A DNA stretch of 64,000 bases from an uncultured Tessaracoccus sp. (lineage in GTDB: Bacteria > Actinomycetota > Actinomycetes > Propionibacteriales > Propionibacteriaceae), in assembly GCF_943914565.1 (NCBI RefSeq), contig NZ_CALUCN010000011.1:1-64000 (forward strand). The letters run 5' to 3'. Below are positions 43,058-52,660 of this stretch, piece after piece (position 1 is the first letter of the stretch; the number at the start of each line of letters is the position of its first letter). Below the pieces are notes generated by a model, which saw nothing but the letters and a program-made list of their open reading frames with translations, made no database searches and was not told the origin of the DNA. A program made the translations under genes and the position numbers.

Positions 43058-45412
43058 ATGGACCAGTTGCAGCACATCGAGCGGGCCGACGTCGGCCCCG
43101 ACCAGGTGACCTTCCACGTCGACGGCGGGCGCGCCCTCGTCGTCGAGGCCTACGGTCCGCGCCTGTTCCGGGCGCGGGTCACGGCGGGCGAGCCGCTCGT
43201 CGCCGCCACCTGGGCGATCGCGCCCGAGCGCCGCCCGGACGGCGGCCGCGACGAGGTGCCACCGGAGGGCTTCCCGCGCGAGACCCCGGGTGGCCGCGCG
43301 CGTCGCCCCCTCGTCGTGGAGGAAGTTCCTGAGGGCTGGGTCGTCGCCACCGACGACGTGCGCGCCGTCGTGCGCGACGACCCGGTCCGCGTCGAGTGGC
43401 AGGCCCGGCGAGGTGACGCCTGGGTCACGGTGCTGGCCGACCGGGCCACGGGGGCCTACGCGATCGGCGCCCGCACCGGCCGCGTCACGCACCACCACCA
43501 GCACCTGGACGGCGACCGCTGCTACGGCCTCGGCGAACAGCCCGGCAGCTTCGAGCGCACCGGACGCCGCCACGAGTTCCGCTGCCTCGACGCGATGGGC
43601 TACGACGCCGCCACCACGAGCCCGCTGTACAAGCACTGGCCGTTCCTCATCGTGCGCACCGCGGCCGGGCCGTTCGTCGGCGTGTTCTGGGACAACACCG
43701 CGACGACGACGGTGCAGCTCGCGCACGAGAAGGACAACTACCACCGCCCCTACCGCACGTGGAGCGCGGAGCTCGGCGAGATCGACCACTGGGTGCTCGT
43801 CGAGGACCACCCGCAGGCGCTCACGCAGGCGTTCACCGAGCTGGTCGGCGGCACGTCGTACCCGCCGACGTGGAGCCTCGGCTACTCCGGCTCGACGATG
43901 CACTACACCGATGCCGACGACGCCCAGGAGCAGGTGCTGGGCTTCCTCGACGAGTGCGACGAGCACGCGATTCCCGTCGACCTGTTCCAGCTCTCCAGCG
44001 GCTACACGACGATCGACGGCAAGCGCTACGTCTTCCACTGGAACCGCGACAAGTTCCCCGACCCGGCCGCATTCGCCCGCCGCTACCGCGACGCCGGCGC
44101 CCACCTCGCCGCGAACATCAAACCGGCGCTCCTGCACGACCACCCGCGCTTCGACGAGGTGCGCGACCTCGTCGTGCAGGGCGACGACGGCCCGGCCCTG
44201 CAGCTGTTCTGGGACGATGTCGGCGCCAACCTCGACTTCACCAACCCCGCCACGATCCGCTGGTGGTCGGACCGCGTCCGTGAGGAGCTGCTCGAGCAGG
44301 GCATCGAGTCGACGTGGAACGACAACAACGAGTTCGAGGTGTGGGACGAACGTGCCCGCTGCGTGGGCTTCGGCCGCGAGACCCCGATGGCCGCGATCCG
44401 GCCCGTGCACACCCTGCTCATGGTGCAGGCATCCGCGCGCACGCAGGCGGCGTTCGCGCCCCATGAGCGGCAGTACCTCATCACCCGCTCCGGCATGCCC
44501 GGTGTGCAGCGCTGGGCGGAGACGTGGTCGGGCGACAACCACTCGTCGTGGCGCACCCTGCGGTACAACACCCTCATGGGGCTCGGCATGTCGGTCTCCG
44601 GGATGCTGCGCGTCGGCCACGACGTCGGCGGGTTCGCAGGCTCGCGCCCGTCGCCGGAGCTGTTCACGCGCTGGGTGCAGAACGGCGCGCTCCACCCGCG
44701 CTTCACCATCCACTCCTGGCACGACGACGGCACCGTCAACGAGCCGTGGATGTACCCCGAGCAGCTCCCGGCCATCCGCGCGGCGATGCGGCTGCGCTAC
44801 CGGCTCCTGCCCTACCTCGCGCACCTGTCGTGGCGTGCCCACGTCGCGTCCGAGCCGATCATCAAGCCCCTTGCATGGGGCTACCCCGACGACGAGCGGG
44901 CCTGGGGCGAGCACACCGACTTCCTGCTGGGCGACGAGCTCCTCGTCGCGAGCGTCGTCGAGGAGGGCGAGCGCGAGCACCGCGTGCACCTCCCCGACGG
45001 TGGCCTCGGCTGGTACGAGTTCGACCGGCCCGGGCGGCACTTCGCCGGCGGCCAGACGGTCACGCTCGACGCACCGCTGGACCGGCTCCCGGTGCTGGTC
45101 CGCGCCGGCGGGGCCGTGCCGGTGGGTGAGGTGATGGGGCGCGTCTCCGCGACGCCGGAGCGCCGTCGGCAGCTGCTGCTGTTCCCCGCGCCCGGCGAGG
45201 CGACGACCCACGGCTCCGCCTACGCCGACGACGGCCACACCCACGCGTGGCGCGCCGGCGAGTACTGCCTCGACGAGTGGGAACTCCGCTCCGACGAGCA
45301 CACGGTCCGCTGCACGATCCGCCGCTCGGGCGCGTGGACGCCGCCCTGGGGCGAGCTCGAGCCGGTGCTGCCGCCGTGGGAGGGGCGTCGCCTCGTCGTC
45401 GAACGTCGCTGA
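43058..45412 (+). CDS. Glycoside hydrolase family 31 (alpha-glucosidase/alpha-xylosidase type)
   Basis: 784 residues. N-terminal beta-sandwich (1-230) with CYGLGEQPGSFERTG near 155, then the (beta/alpha)8 barrel. Nucleophile Asp is in the WNDNNEFEVWD segment near residue 425, and acid/base Asp in GHDVGGFAGSRPSPELFTRW near 525. C-terminal beta domains follow. GH31 retains configuration and removes terminal alpha-linked glucose or xylose. No signal peptide, so intracellular. ATG 43058. No sugar transporter nearby, so the substrate is open. Confidence 0.9.
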   Translation: MDQLQHIERADVGPDQVTFHVDGGRALVVEAYGPRLFRARVTAGEPLVAATWAIAPERRPDGGRDEVPPEGFPRETPGGRARRPLVVEEVPEGWVVATDDVRAVVRDDPVRVEWQARRGDAWVTVLADRATGAYAIGARTGRVTHHHQHLDGDRCYGLGEQPGSFERTGRRHEFRCLDAMGYDAATTSPLYKHWPFLIVRTAAGPFVGVFWDNTATTTVQLAHEKDNYHRPYRTWSAELGEIDHWVLVEDHPQALTQAFTELVGGTSYPPTWSLGYSGSTMHYTDADDAQEQVLGFLDECDEHAIPVDLFQLSSGYTTIDGKRYVFHWNRDKFPDPAAFARRYRDAGAHLAANIKPALLHDHPRFDEVRDLVVQGDDGPALQLFWDDVGANLDFTNPATIRWWSDRVREELLEQGIESTWNDNNEFEVWDERARCVGFGRETPMAAIRPVHTLLMVQASARTQAAFAPHERQYLITRSGMPGVQRWAETWSGDNHSSWRTLRYNTLMGLGMSVSGMLRVGHDVGGFAGSRPSPELFTRWVQNGALHPRFTIHSWHDDGTVNEPWMYPEQLPAIRAAMRLRYRLLPYLAHLSWRAHVASEPIIKPLAWGYPDDERAWGEHTDFLLGDELLVASVVEEGEREHRVHLPDGGLGWYEFDRPGRHFAGGQTVTLDAPLDRLPVLVRAGGAVPVGEVMGRVSATPERRRQLLLFPAPGEATTHGSAYADDGHTHAWRAGEYCLDEWELRSDEHTVRCTIRRSGAWTPPWGELEPVLPPWEGRRLVVERR

Positions 45413-45418
45413 GGGCCG

Positions 45419-46006
45419 TCAGCCGAGCCAGCGGTGCCGCAGCCGCAGCACCCGCTCGAGCAGCGCGGCGAGGCCGAGGAGCGTGAGCGCGATGTTCGCG
45501 GTGAGCGGGAGGCTCACCGGCGCCAGGAAGTCCCAGCTGCTCAGCGCGTCGAACCACGCCTTGCGCGTCACCCACTGCACCGACTGCAGCCCCTCGACGA
45601 CGAGCACCCCCGCCAGCACGAGCCACGAGGCCACGGCGAGGAGGACGGAGAGGCCGGGCCGTCGTCGCTCGAACTGCTGCCGGGCGTGCTCCCACGTGCC
45701 GTCGAGCGGGCGCAGGGGCGAGGCGCCGCTCGGGCCCATGAGGTGCGCGCGCCGCAGACCGCACCAGCCGATGCGCGCCTCGAGTGTCAGCTGCTCGTCG
45801 AGCGGGAACGACGCCGGGCTCGGCTGGGAGTCCGCGAGTTCGCCGTCGCGGTAGAGGTGGCAGCGCTCCTCCCAGGCGAGCACGTCGGCCTCGAGCACGT
45901 ACGTGTGCCCGCTGACGTCGGCCACGAGCTGCGGGCGCCACACGCTCGCCCACCCGGTGGCGGGTCGGAGACGCGTCCGCCCCCGTGGTTCGGTGCTGCG
46001 TGCCAT
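45419..46006 (-). CDS. Membrane protein of unknown function
   Basis: 195 residues. N-terminal soluble half with strands (GHTYVLEADVLAWEERCHLY) and a GWCGLRRAHLMGP segment; two helices at about 125-145 and 165-185, with a Trp-rich loop between. ATG at 46006. Ends 6 bp from the GH31 stop, convergent. No known family recognised. Confidence 0.6.
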   Translation of the reverse strand: MARSTEPRGRTRLRPATGWASVWRPQLVADVSGHTYVLEADVLAWEERCHLYRDGELADSQPSPASFPLDEQLTLEARIGWCGLRRAHLMGPSGASPLRPLDGTWEHARQQFERRRPGLSVLLAVASWLVLAGVLVVEGLQSVQWVTRKAWFDALSSWDFLAPVSLPLTANIALTLLGLAALLERVLRLRHRWLG

Positions 46007-46064
46007 GCGTCCCAGCTTCGCACACGGCCCTCCGGGCGCCGGCAGGTGCCCACGGGCCGCGCGC

Positions 46065-47096
46065 TCAGCCGTCGACGGCGGCCCAGGCCCGGCGCACGAT
46101 CTCGGCGGCGGGCAGTGGCTGCGCGTCACGCCAGCGGGTGCCTGCCCACAACGACAGGTACTGCGGGTTGCCCTGCTTGCCGGCGGCCTTGCGCAGCGGG
46201 CTCGTCATGGCGTGGACCTGCGGGTAGCTGGGCGGGGCGAGGTGCGCGAGTCGGCGGCTGAACTCGTTCTCGAGTCCGCGCGCGTAGCGGCCGGTGTACG
46301 TGCGCGAGATGCGCGTGTCGACGAAGTGGTCGTCCTGCAGCGCGGCGCGGATCACGCCGGACGTGCCCGCCTCGGGGGAGAGCAGGAAGGCGGTGCCGAG
46401 CTGGGCGGCCACGGCGCCGGCGGCGAAGGCGGCGCGGAGTGAGTCGGGGTCGGTGAGCCCACCGGCGGCGACCATCGGCAGACCCACGTCGCGGATCTCG
46501 GCGAGCAGTTCGGGCAGTGGCTGCGACGACGGCTCCTCGGCGGGGTCGAACGTGCCGCGGTGGCCGCCGGCCTCGGGTCCCTGCACGACGAGCCCGTCGG
46601 CACCGACGTCGCGCGCGGTGCGGGCCTCGTCGAGGTTCGTGACGGTGACGAGCACGGTGGTGTCGACGGCGTGGAGGCGCTCGACGACGTCGGCCGACGG
46701 TGCGCCGAACGTGAACGACACCACCGGCACCGGCGACTGGCACAGGAGGTCGATCTTCGCGGCCCAGTCGTCGTCGCTCGCGGTGGGTTCGCCGAGGTCG
46801 GCGCCCAGCTCGTCGGCGATCGGCCGGAGCGCGTCGCGGTAGCGCTCGAGGGCTTCACGGCGCTCGGGGGAGTCGTCGGCGGCGGTGTCGGGGACGAAGA
46901 CGTTGACGCCGAAGAGCACCGACGCGGACTGCGCCTGCGCGATTTCCTGCGCGAGCTGCTCGGCGGTACGGTAGCCGCCGGCGACGAAACCCAGCCCGCC
47001 CGCGGCGCCGACGGCGCCCACCAGCTCCGGGGTGCTGACGCCGCCGGCCATCGGGGCGGCGACGATGGGGATGTCGAGGGATTGCAAGGTGAACAT
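46065..47096 (-). CDS. Nitronate monooxygenase / 2-nitropropane dioxygenase family
   Basis: 343 residues, FMN-dependent TIM barrel. PIVAAPMAGGVSTPELVGAV at the N-terminus, VSFTFGAPS near 115, DGLVVQGPEAGGHRGTF near 155 with the catalytic His of the family, and AAGGLTDPDSLRAAFAAGA near 210. Oxidises toxic nitronates such as propionate-3-nitronate. ATG 47096. Confidence 0.88.
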   Translation of the reverse strand: MFTLQSLDIPIVAAPMAGGVSTPELVGAVGAAGGLGFVAGGYRTAEQLAQEIAQAQSASVLFGVNVFVPDTAADDSPERREALERYRDALRPIADELGADLGEPTASDDDWAAKIDLLCQSPVPVVSFTFGAPSADVVERLHAVDTTVLVTVTNLDEARTARDVGADGLVVQGPEAGGHRGTFDPAEEPSSQPLPELLAEIRDVGLPMVAAGGLTDPDSLRAAFAAGAVAAQLGTAFLLSPEAGTSGVIRAALQDDHFVDTRISRTYTGRYARGLENEFSRRLAHLAPPSYPQVHAMTSPLRKAAGKQGNPQYLSLWAGTRWRDAQPLPAAEIVRRAWAAVDG

Positions 47097-47181
47097 CGTT
47101 GCTCCTCTGCTGTCCGGATGGGTCCCACCCTACGCAGGCGTCGGTCGACGCGCGGCGGGTTCCAGCAGGTGGCCGGGCGGC

Positions 47182-47721
47182 TCAGCGCAGGATGCGTTCG
47201 GCGCCGCGGACGTTGCTGAGCAGCCTGGGATCGAGCTCGTCGGCCGCGCGCAGGATGGTGACCGAGCCGTCGGTCTCGAGGATGAGCGCACGAACGTGGG
47301 CGAGGTCGGTGATGCCGGCCTGGCGGAGCCTGGCCCAGATGATGCGCTCGTCGAGGTGGAAGCGGCGGATGGTGCGCTGGTCGATCTCGCCCTGCGCGTA
47401 GATGACGACGGCGCGGCGGTAGCCGAAGAGCCCGGCACGACGGCCGGCGCCGAAGAACGACTCGAGCATGACGAGCATGCCGAGCGCGAGCAGCCCGCCC
47501 AGCAGGGTCACGTTGGGGCCCAGCATCGACCGGCCGACGACGGCGCCCAGCACGAGCACGACGGCGAGCCCGGTGCCGTGGCGGTTGGCGAACAGGCGCT
47601 GGCCCCAGAGGCGCAGCACCGTCGTGAACGCGACGTACATCACCGTCGCGGCGATCATCACGCCGACGGCCTGCGCGGGGCTGATGCCCACCTCGAACCA
47701 CAACTCGGACCAGAAACCCAT
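47182..47721 (-). CDS. DUF421 membrane protein (YetF/YcaP-like)
   Basis: 179 residues. Three N-terminal helices (about 12-85), then the conserved cytoplasmic DUF421 domain with VVIYAQGEIDQRTIRRFHLDE near 105-125 and ALILETDGSVTIL near 145. Function of the family is unclear; related proteins influence spore or envelope properties in Bacillus. ATG at 47721. Confidence 0.85.
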   Translation of the reverse strand: MGFWSELWFEVGISPAQAVGVMIAATVMYVAFTTVLRLWGQRLFANRHGTGLAVVLVLGAVVGRSMLGPNVTLLGGLLALGMLVMLESFFGAGRRAGLFGYRRAVVIYAQGEIDQRTIRRFHLDERIIWARLRQAGITDLAHVRALILETDGSVTILRAADELDPRLLSNVRGAERILR

Positions 47722-47821
47722 GCCCCCATCGTCCCACCGCGAGGCGGGGCCTGTGGAGAACGGGCGTGCGTGATGTCCCGCTGCCTATCACTGATGTGGA
47801 CCGGATCGAAAGGAGTCCCTC

Positions 47822-48226
47822 GTGCAGTACCTCATCGACATCTTTCTGCTCCTGCGGCGCGCGTCGCTGCTCGCCTCGTCGGACGCGACGATGCACCCCG
47901 CCCTGCGGCACCAGCTCTCCGTGCTGGAGATCACGAGCTTCTCGCTGTCCCCCAGGGCGGGGCTCGGGACGTACGAGCCGCCCTGCGACGAGCACCTCGA
48001 CTACCCGCTCGGCACCACGGCGTGCGTCCGCGAGGCGTACCGGATCGCGATGCAGGAGGCGGGAGCGGTGCCCGGGTCGGTCTCGCCCGACCTCCTCTGG
48101 GGGCTCGCCGCGATGCTCGACGAGCTCGCGTTCCACGACGCCGAACGCGGCGAGGCGATGTCGACGCAGGCCTTCGACGGGGGTGCCTACTGGCCGGAGG
48201 ACCCCCACGACGGGGGCGCGGCCTGA
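47822..48226 (+). CDS. Conserved-looking hypothetical protein
   Basis: 134 residues from GTG 47822, with GAAAGGAG upstream. Mostly soluble and acidic, with a hydrophobic start (MQYLIDIFLLLRRASLLASS) and DEHLDYPLGTTACVREAYRI in the middle. No family recognised. Its end overlaps the end of the convergent hydrolase gene by 40 bp. Confidence 0.55.
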   Translation: MQYLIDIFLLLRRASLLASSDATMHPALRHQLSVLEITSFSLSPRAGLGTYEPPCDEHLDYPLGTTACVREAYRIAMQEAGAVPGSVSPDLLWGLAAMLDELAFHDAERGEAMSTQAFDGGAYWPEDPHDGGAA

Positions 48227-49119
48227 CGGGTGGCCCGGGAGTCCTGCCCGAGCGCCCGCCGGATGAAGCGGTCCACCATGGCGACGTAGCCCGGCCGGTC
48301 GGCGAAGTACCCGCCGCAGTGGTCGGCGCCCGGGAACGCGTGAAACGTGACCAGCCCCGGGCGGGCTGCGCGGCGCAGCCGCTGGGCGTGCTCGAACGGC
48401 GTCACGTGGTCGTCGGTGCCGTGGAGGATGAGCATCGGCCGGTCGACGTGCGCGATCGTGTCGACGGGGCGCAGCCGGGCGAGTGAGTACCCGAACACGA
48501 CCCGGGTGGTGAGCTCGACGAGCGGGGCGAGCAACGCGCCGGGGAGGTGGGCGTGGCGCAGATTGGCGCGCACCACGTCGAGCGCGCTGGCGTAGGCGGA
48601 GTCGAGCACGAGCGCGTCGACGCGGGCGTCGCGGGAGGCCACCTCGATGGCGGCCGACGCGCCCTGCGACATGCCGTAGAGCACGATCCGCGCGTCGGGG
48701 CGTCGCGACGCGACCCAGTTGATCGCTGCGTCGAGGTCTCGCTGCTCGTAGTGCCCGAGCGACTGCGGCCCGTCGCTGGAGTCGCCGGCGCCGCGGAAGT
48801 CGAACACGAGCACGCTGTGCCCTGCGAGGTGCAGCTTCGGGCCGATGCCCAGGAGGTCCGCCTTGCGGCTGCGGTGCCCGTGGGCCATCACCACGACGGT
48901 CTCCGCTCCCGGGTCCTCCATCCACCAGCCTGCGACACGGATACCGTCGCTCGCTGTGAAGCTGACGTCCTCGGCGTCGACGCCCACCTCGTAGGGCGAG
49001 ATCGCGTACGGCGGCCACGGCCGGCCCCGGTAGCTCACCCGCCACGAGACGAGGCCCGCCACGGTGCCGGCCCCGACGGCGAGCGACGACAGCACGGGGA
49101 CGATCCAACGGTTTCGCAT
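48187..49119 (-). CDS. Membrane-anchored alpha/beta hydrolase
   Basis: 310 residues. An uncleaved N-terminal anchor (about 6-25), then the hydrolase fold: oxyanion-region MAHGHRSRK near 88, nucleophile elbow GMSQGAS near 155, acid Asp in HGTDDHVTP near 238, His in GADHCGGYFADRPG near 270. Resembles BAAT/YqiA/ABHD-type serine hydrolases acting on esters outside the membrane. ATG 49119. The last 15 residues overlap the neighbouring convergent gene. Confidence 0.83.
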   Translation of the reverse strand: MRNRWIVPVLSSLAVGAGTVAGLVSWRVSYRGRPWPPYAISPYEVGVDAEDVSFTASDGIRVAGWWMEDPGAETVVVMAHGHRSRKADLLGIGPKLHLAGHSVLVFDFRGAGDSSDGPQSLGHYEQRDLDAAINWVASRRPDARIVLYGMSQGASAAIEVASRDARVDALVLDSAYASALDVVRANLRHAHLPGALLAPLVELTTRVVFGYSLARLRPVDTIAHVDRPMLILHGTDDHVTPFEHAQRLRRAARPGLVTFHAFPGADHCGGYFADRPGYVAMVDRFIRRALGQDSRATRQAAPPSWGSSGQ

Positions 49120-49268
49120 GCGTTCACCCTAGTTCGGCGCGCACGGGTGTTCAGCCCCCGTGCGGGGATGCACCGCCGGTGCGCGACGTCTCCCTGCGAC
49201 GGCAGCGACGGACGTCGTCCGGTGTTACGTTGGCTGGACCCACGCTCGATCGTGAAGGAGTCATCCCG

Positions 49269-51053
49269 ATGACGTATCTCTCCCGACGAGGACTGCTCGG
49301 CGCAGGCAGTGGTGCGCTGGCCCTGTCGGCCGTCAGCGGCGGCGCCCACGCCGCGTCCAGCACGGGCCGGGGCGCGCGCGGCGTCGTGCGCTCCACCGTG
49401 CGACGCATGACGCTGCCGCAGAAGGTCGGCCAACTCTTCATGTCCGAGGTCCACGGCATCGACCCGACCGTCCCCGACGCGCGCAACGAGCGGCTGTTCG
49501 GCATCGCCAGGGCCGTCGACGTGGTGCGCGAGCTGCACCTGGGAGGCGTGATCTACTTCGGGTGGACCGACTCGTTCCGCGACGGTCCCCGCGGCGTCGC
49601 GACGCTCAGCAACGCGCTGCAGGACGCAGCACGCACGGTGCCCCGCGGCGGGAAGGTCGCCGTGCCGCTCCTCGTCGCCACGGACCAGGAGATGGGCGTC
49701 GTCACGAGGCTGGGCAAGCCCGCGACGCAGTTCCCGGGTTCGATGGCGCTCGGCGCCGGCCGCTCCACGACCGACGCGCGCGTCGCCGCCGAGATCACGG
49801 GCATGGAGCTGCGCGCCGTCGGCATCAACGTGGACTTCGCGCCCGACGCCGACGTGAACGTCGACCCGGCGAACCCCGTGATCGGCGTCCGGGCCTTCTC
49901 CTCGGACCCGGAGCTCGTTGCCCGACTCGTCGCCGCCCAGGTGCGCGGCTACCAAGGCCGTGGGCACGTCGCGTCGGCAGCGAAGCACTTCCCCGGCCAC
50001 GGTGACACGGCCACCGACTCCCACGTCGACCTCCCCGTCATCGACCACGACCTCGACGAGTGGCGCCGGATCGATCTCCCGCCGTTCCGCGCAGCGATCG
50101 CCACGGGGATCGACATGATGATGACGGCGCACCTCCTCGTGCCCGCGCTCGACGACTCGGGCGTGCCCGCCACGCTGTCGAAGCGGATCCTCACCGACGT
50201 GCTGCGCGGCGAGCTGGGCTACGAGGGCGTCATCGTCACCGACTCGCTCGCGATGGCCGGCGTCCGCGAGCGCTTCGGCGACGACGCAGAGGTCGCGGTC
50301 CGCGCACTCGAGGCCGGCGCCGACCTGCTGCTGATGTCGCCCGAACCCGTGAAGGCCCGCGACGCGATCCTCGCCGCGATCCGGTCCGGGCGGCTCCCCG
50401 AGCGCGACATCGAGCGCAAGGTGGAGCGCATCCTCGAGCTGAAGCACCGACGCGGCATCGTCCGGACGCCGACGGTGGACGTGGACGCGGTCGACGGGTT
50501 CGTCGGCAACGACGCGCACGAGCGCATCGCCCGCGACGTCACCGACCGCACCATCACGCTCACCCACCACGACGGCCTGCTGCCGTTCGAGGTGCGCGCC
50601 AAGCAGGTGCTCGTCGCCGGCTGGGGTCCCTCGACGACCACGGACGTCGCCGCGGCGTTCGAGCGGGCCGGAGCCACCGTCGAGCGGATCGTGACCGGCG
50701 ACGACCCGACGGCCGAGCAGATCGAGCAGTGCGTCCGGGCCGCCCGCGGCAACGACCTCACGGTGCTGCTCACGTACGACGTCGAACCGGACTCGGCCCA
50801 GGTCCGGCTCGTCACGGCGCTCACCGAGGCAGGAGCCACGTTCGTCGCGGTCGCGGTGCGCAACCCCTACGACGTCGCCCGCTACGACGCCGCGAACGCG
50901 CTGTGCACGTACTCCACGTCGCCGGTCATGGCCGAGTCGCTCGTCCGCGTCGTGACGGGGCTGGCCGAGCCGCGCGGCAAGCTCCCCGTCGACGTGCCCA
51001 CCGCCGACGGCACCGGCATCGCACTGCCGTTCGGGCACGGGCTCAGCACCTGA
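49269..51053 (+). CDS. Tat-exported GH3 beta-N-acetylhexosaminidase-like enzyme (NagZ family)
   Basis: 594 residues. N-terminal LSRRGLLGAGSGALAL is a twin-arginine signal peptide with cleavage near AHA (residue 25). The GH3 barrel starts MTLPQKVGQLFM; KHFPGHGDTATDSHVDLPV near 240 is the NagZ signature whose His/Asp act as the acid-base dyad; the nucleophile Asp is in VIVTDSLAMAG near 325. A C-terminal alpha/beta sandwich follows. Expected to remove GlcNAc from muropeptides or chitin fragments outside the membrane. ATG 49269 with GAAGGAG. Confidence 0.9.
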   Translation: MTYLSRRGLLGAGSGALALSAVSGGAHAASSTGRGARGVVRSTVRRMTLPQKVGQLFMSEVHGIDPTVPDARNERLFGIARAVDVVRELHLGGVIYFGWTDSFRDGPRGVATLSNALQDAARTVPRGGKVAVPLLVATDQEMGVVTRLGKPATQFPGSMALGAGRSTTDARVAAEITGMELRAVGINVDFAPDADVNVDPANPVIGVRAFSSDPELVARLVAAQVRGYQGRGHVASAAKHFPGHGDTATDSHVDLPVIDHDLDEWRRIDLPPFRAAIATGIDMMMTAHLLVPALDDSGVPATLSKRILTDVLRGELGYEGVIVTDSLAMAGVRERFGDDAEVAVRALEAGADLLLMSPEPVKARDAILAAIRSGRLPERDIERKVERILELKHRRGIVRTPTVDVDAVDGFVGNDAHERIARDVTDRTITLTHHDGLLPFEVRAKQVLVAGWGPSTTTDVAAAFERAGATVERIVTGDDPTAEQIEQCVRAARGNDLTVLLTYDVEPDSAQVRLVTALTEAGATFVAVAVRNPYDVARYDAANALCTYSTSPVMAESLVRVVTGLAEPRGKLPVDVPTADGTGIALPFGHGLST

Positions 51054-51059
51054 CCGACG

Positions 51060-51124
51060 CTTGGGTGACACATACGGGGAGGCCTTCGCGTATTCGCAAG
51101 GCCTCCCCGTATGTGTCACCCAAG
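51060..51124. terminator. 27-bp perfect inverted repeat between convergent genes
   Basis: Arms of 27 bp, 51060-51086 and 51098-51124, are exact complements; left arm starts CTTGGGTGACACATACGGGG. The 11-nt loop can itself form a GCG/CGC pair. Lies between the ends of the GH3 gene and the LuxR regulator gene, so a bidirectional terminator is likely, though it is unusually long and perfect and lacks T-runs. Confidence 0.7.
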
Positions 51125-51130
51125 GCCTGG

Positions 51131-51808
51131 TCAGGGCCGTGAGGTGTCGCCCAGGTACGCGAGGATCGCGCGCACGCGCCGGTTCTCCTCCGACGGGTCG
51201 AGGCCCAGCTTCATGAAGATCGACGAGACGTGCTTCGCGACGGCCGCGCCGGAGACGACGAGCTCCTCGGCGATCTCGGTGTTCGACCGGCCCCGGGCCA
51301 TGAGCTCGAGCACCTCGAGCTCACGCGGGGTGAGTGTGCCGAGCCCGGTGCGCGACGCGCGCATCATCGAGCGCGCCACCTCCGGGTCGATCACGACGCC
51401 GCCGTGGAGCACCACGTCGAGGTGTGTGAGGAAGTCCGCGACGTCCGAGACCCGGTCCTTCAGCAGGTACCCGGAGCCGCCGGCGCCGGGCGGCGGGTCG
51501 AGCGAGAACAGGCGCTGGGCGTAGCTGGCGGAGACGTACTGGCTGAGCACCATCACCGCCACCTGCGGGTGCCGTTGCCGGATCGCGATGGCGGCCTCGA
51601 GCCCGTCGTTGGTCATGCCGGGCGGCATGCGCACGTCGGTGACGACGCCGTCGGGCGGAGTGCCGTCGGCGACGAGTCGGTCGACCGTGGCTCGCAACGC
51701 GTCGGCGCTGGCCTCCCGGGCGACGACGGTGTAGCCGCGGCGTTCGAGCAGGCCGGCGAGGCCGTCGCGGATGAGGGCGGAGTCGTCGGCGAGGACGAGG
51801 GTGGTCAT
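51131..51808 (-). CDS. NarL/LuxR-family response regulator
   Basis: 225 residues. Receiver: ADDS at 8, phospho-acceptor Asp in GVVTDVRMPPG near 56, Lys in LLKDRVSD near 113. HTH: LTPRELEVLELMARGRSNTEIAE near 155-178. The receiver has an extra 6-8 residues before the Lys (DPPPGAGGSG), seen in some actinobacterial regulators. ATG at 51808 overlaps the kinase stop. Confidence 0.88.
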   Translation of the reverse strand: MTTLVLADDSALIRDGLAGLLERRGYTVVAREASADALRATVDRLVADGTPPDGVVTDVRMPPGMTNDGLEAAIAIRQRHPQVAVMVLSQYVSASYAQRLFSLDPPPGAGGSGYLLKDRVSDVADFLTHLDVVLHGGVVIDPEVARSMMRASRTGLGTLTPRELEVLELMARGRSNTEIAEELVVSGAAVAKHVSSIFMKLGLDPSEENRRVRAILAYLGDTSRP

Positions 51809-52551
51809 GGCTGCTCCTGGTGGGTGGGGATCGCGACGCCCGGCGCGCCGCGGTCGAGGAGGAGGGGGATCGTCGCGGCGACCTGGGTGGGGCCGCCGTC
51901 GGGGCTCGAGATCGTGACCTCGCCGCCGAAGGCCGCGAGCCGTTCGCGCATCCCGGCGAGCCCGTGCCCGTCGACGACGCGCGCGCCGCCGGGGCCGTGG
52001 TCGACGCAGGAGACGCGCAGGTCCTGGTCGGCGACGAGCAGCACGGTGACGGGGGCGCCGGGGGCGTGCTTGCGTGCGTTGGTGATCGCCTCCACGGCGA
52101 AGAAGTAGGCGGCGGCGAGCACACCCTCGGGGAGCGTGGGCAGCGGGTTCGGGCAGATGATCCGCACGTCGTCGTCGACGGAGGCCGCCACGTCATCGAG
52201 CGCCGCCTCGAGCCCGAGCTCGACGAGCGCCTGCGGATGGATGCCGCGCACCGTGGCGCGCAGCGCGTCGAGGCCGGCCTGCACCGTCGCCTGCGTCTCG
52301 GCGAGCAGGTGCGCGAGCTGCGGGTCGTCGTCGAGCGCGGGGGAGAGCCGGGCCTCGCCGAGCTGCATCAGGGCGGCGACGAGGTACTGCTGGGCGCCGT
52401 CGTGGAGGTCGCGTTCGATGCGGCGGCGCTCGACCTCGTAGGCGTCGACGATGACGCGCCTCGACTCGGTCAGCTCGGCGATCCGCCGCGCCGCGGCCGC
52501 CTCGTGCGACTCGGCGTCGCGGCGTCGTCGGGAACGAAACGGCCACTGCAC
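51805..52551 (-). CDS. Short soluble histidine kinase (HisKA_3)
   Basis: 248 residues from GTG 52551. No transmembrane segment: the protein begins with a basic coiled-coil stretch (PFRSRRRRDAE) leading to EVERRRIERDLHDGAQQYLVA near 45, the phosphorylation box, and an HATPase domain with FFAVEAITNARKHAPG near 145 and GHGLAGMRERLAAFGG near 195. A cytosolic sensor; it may receive its signal from the adjacent ABC transporter, whose genes start 110 bp away, divergent. Confidence 0.85.
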   Translation of the reverse strand: MQWPFRSRRRRDAESHEAAAARRIAELTESRRVIVDAYEVERRRIERDLHDGAQQYLVAALMQLGEARLSPALDDDPQLAHLLAETQATVQAGLDALRATVRGIHPQALVELGLEAALDDVAASVDDDVRIICPNPLPTLPEGVLAAAYFFAVEAITNARKHAPGAPVTVLLVADQDLRVSCVDHGPGGARVVDGHGLAGMRERLAAFGGEVTISSPDGGPTQVAATIPLLLDRGAPGVAIPTHQEQP

Positions 52552-52660
52552 GCCACCCAACCTACCGTCGCCCGCTGATGGAGGGGGTAGCCCTGGCACT
52601 ACCCCACGACGGGTGCCCGCGCCATGGTGCAACGCTCGCCGACGCGGTGGAATGGTGGAC

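Noticed and set aside
42860..45301. 813-residue minus-strand ORF
   Set aside because: Antisense to the GH31 gene, which carries complete catalytic motifs.
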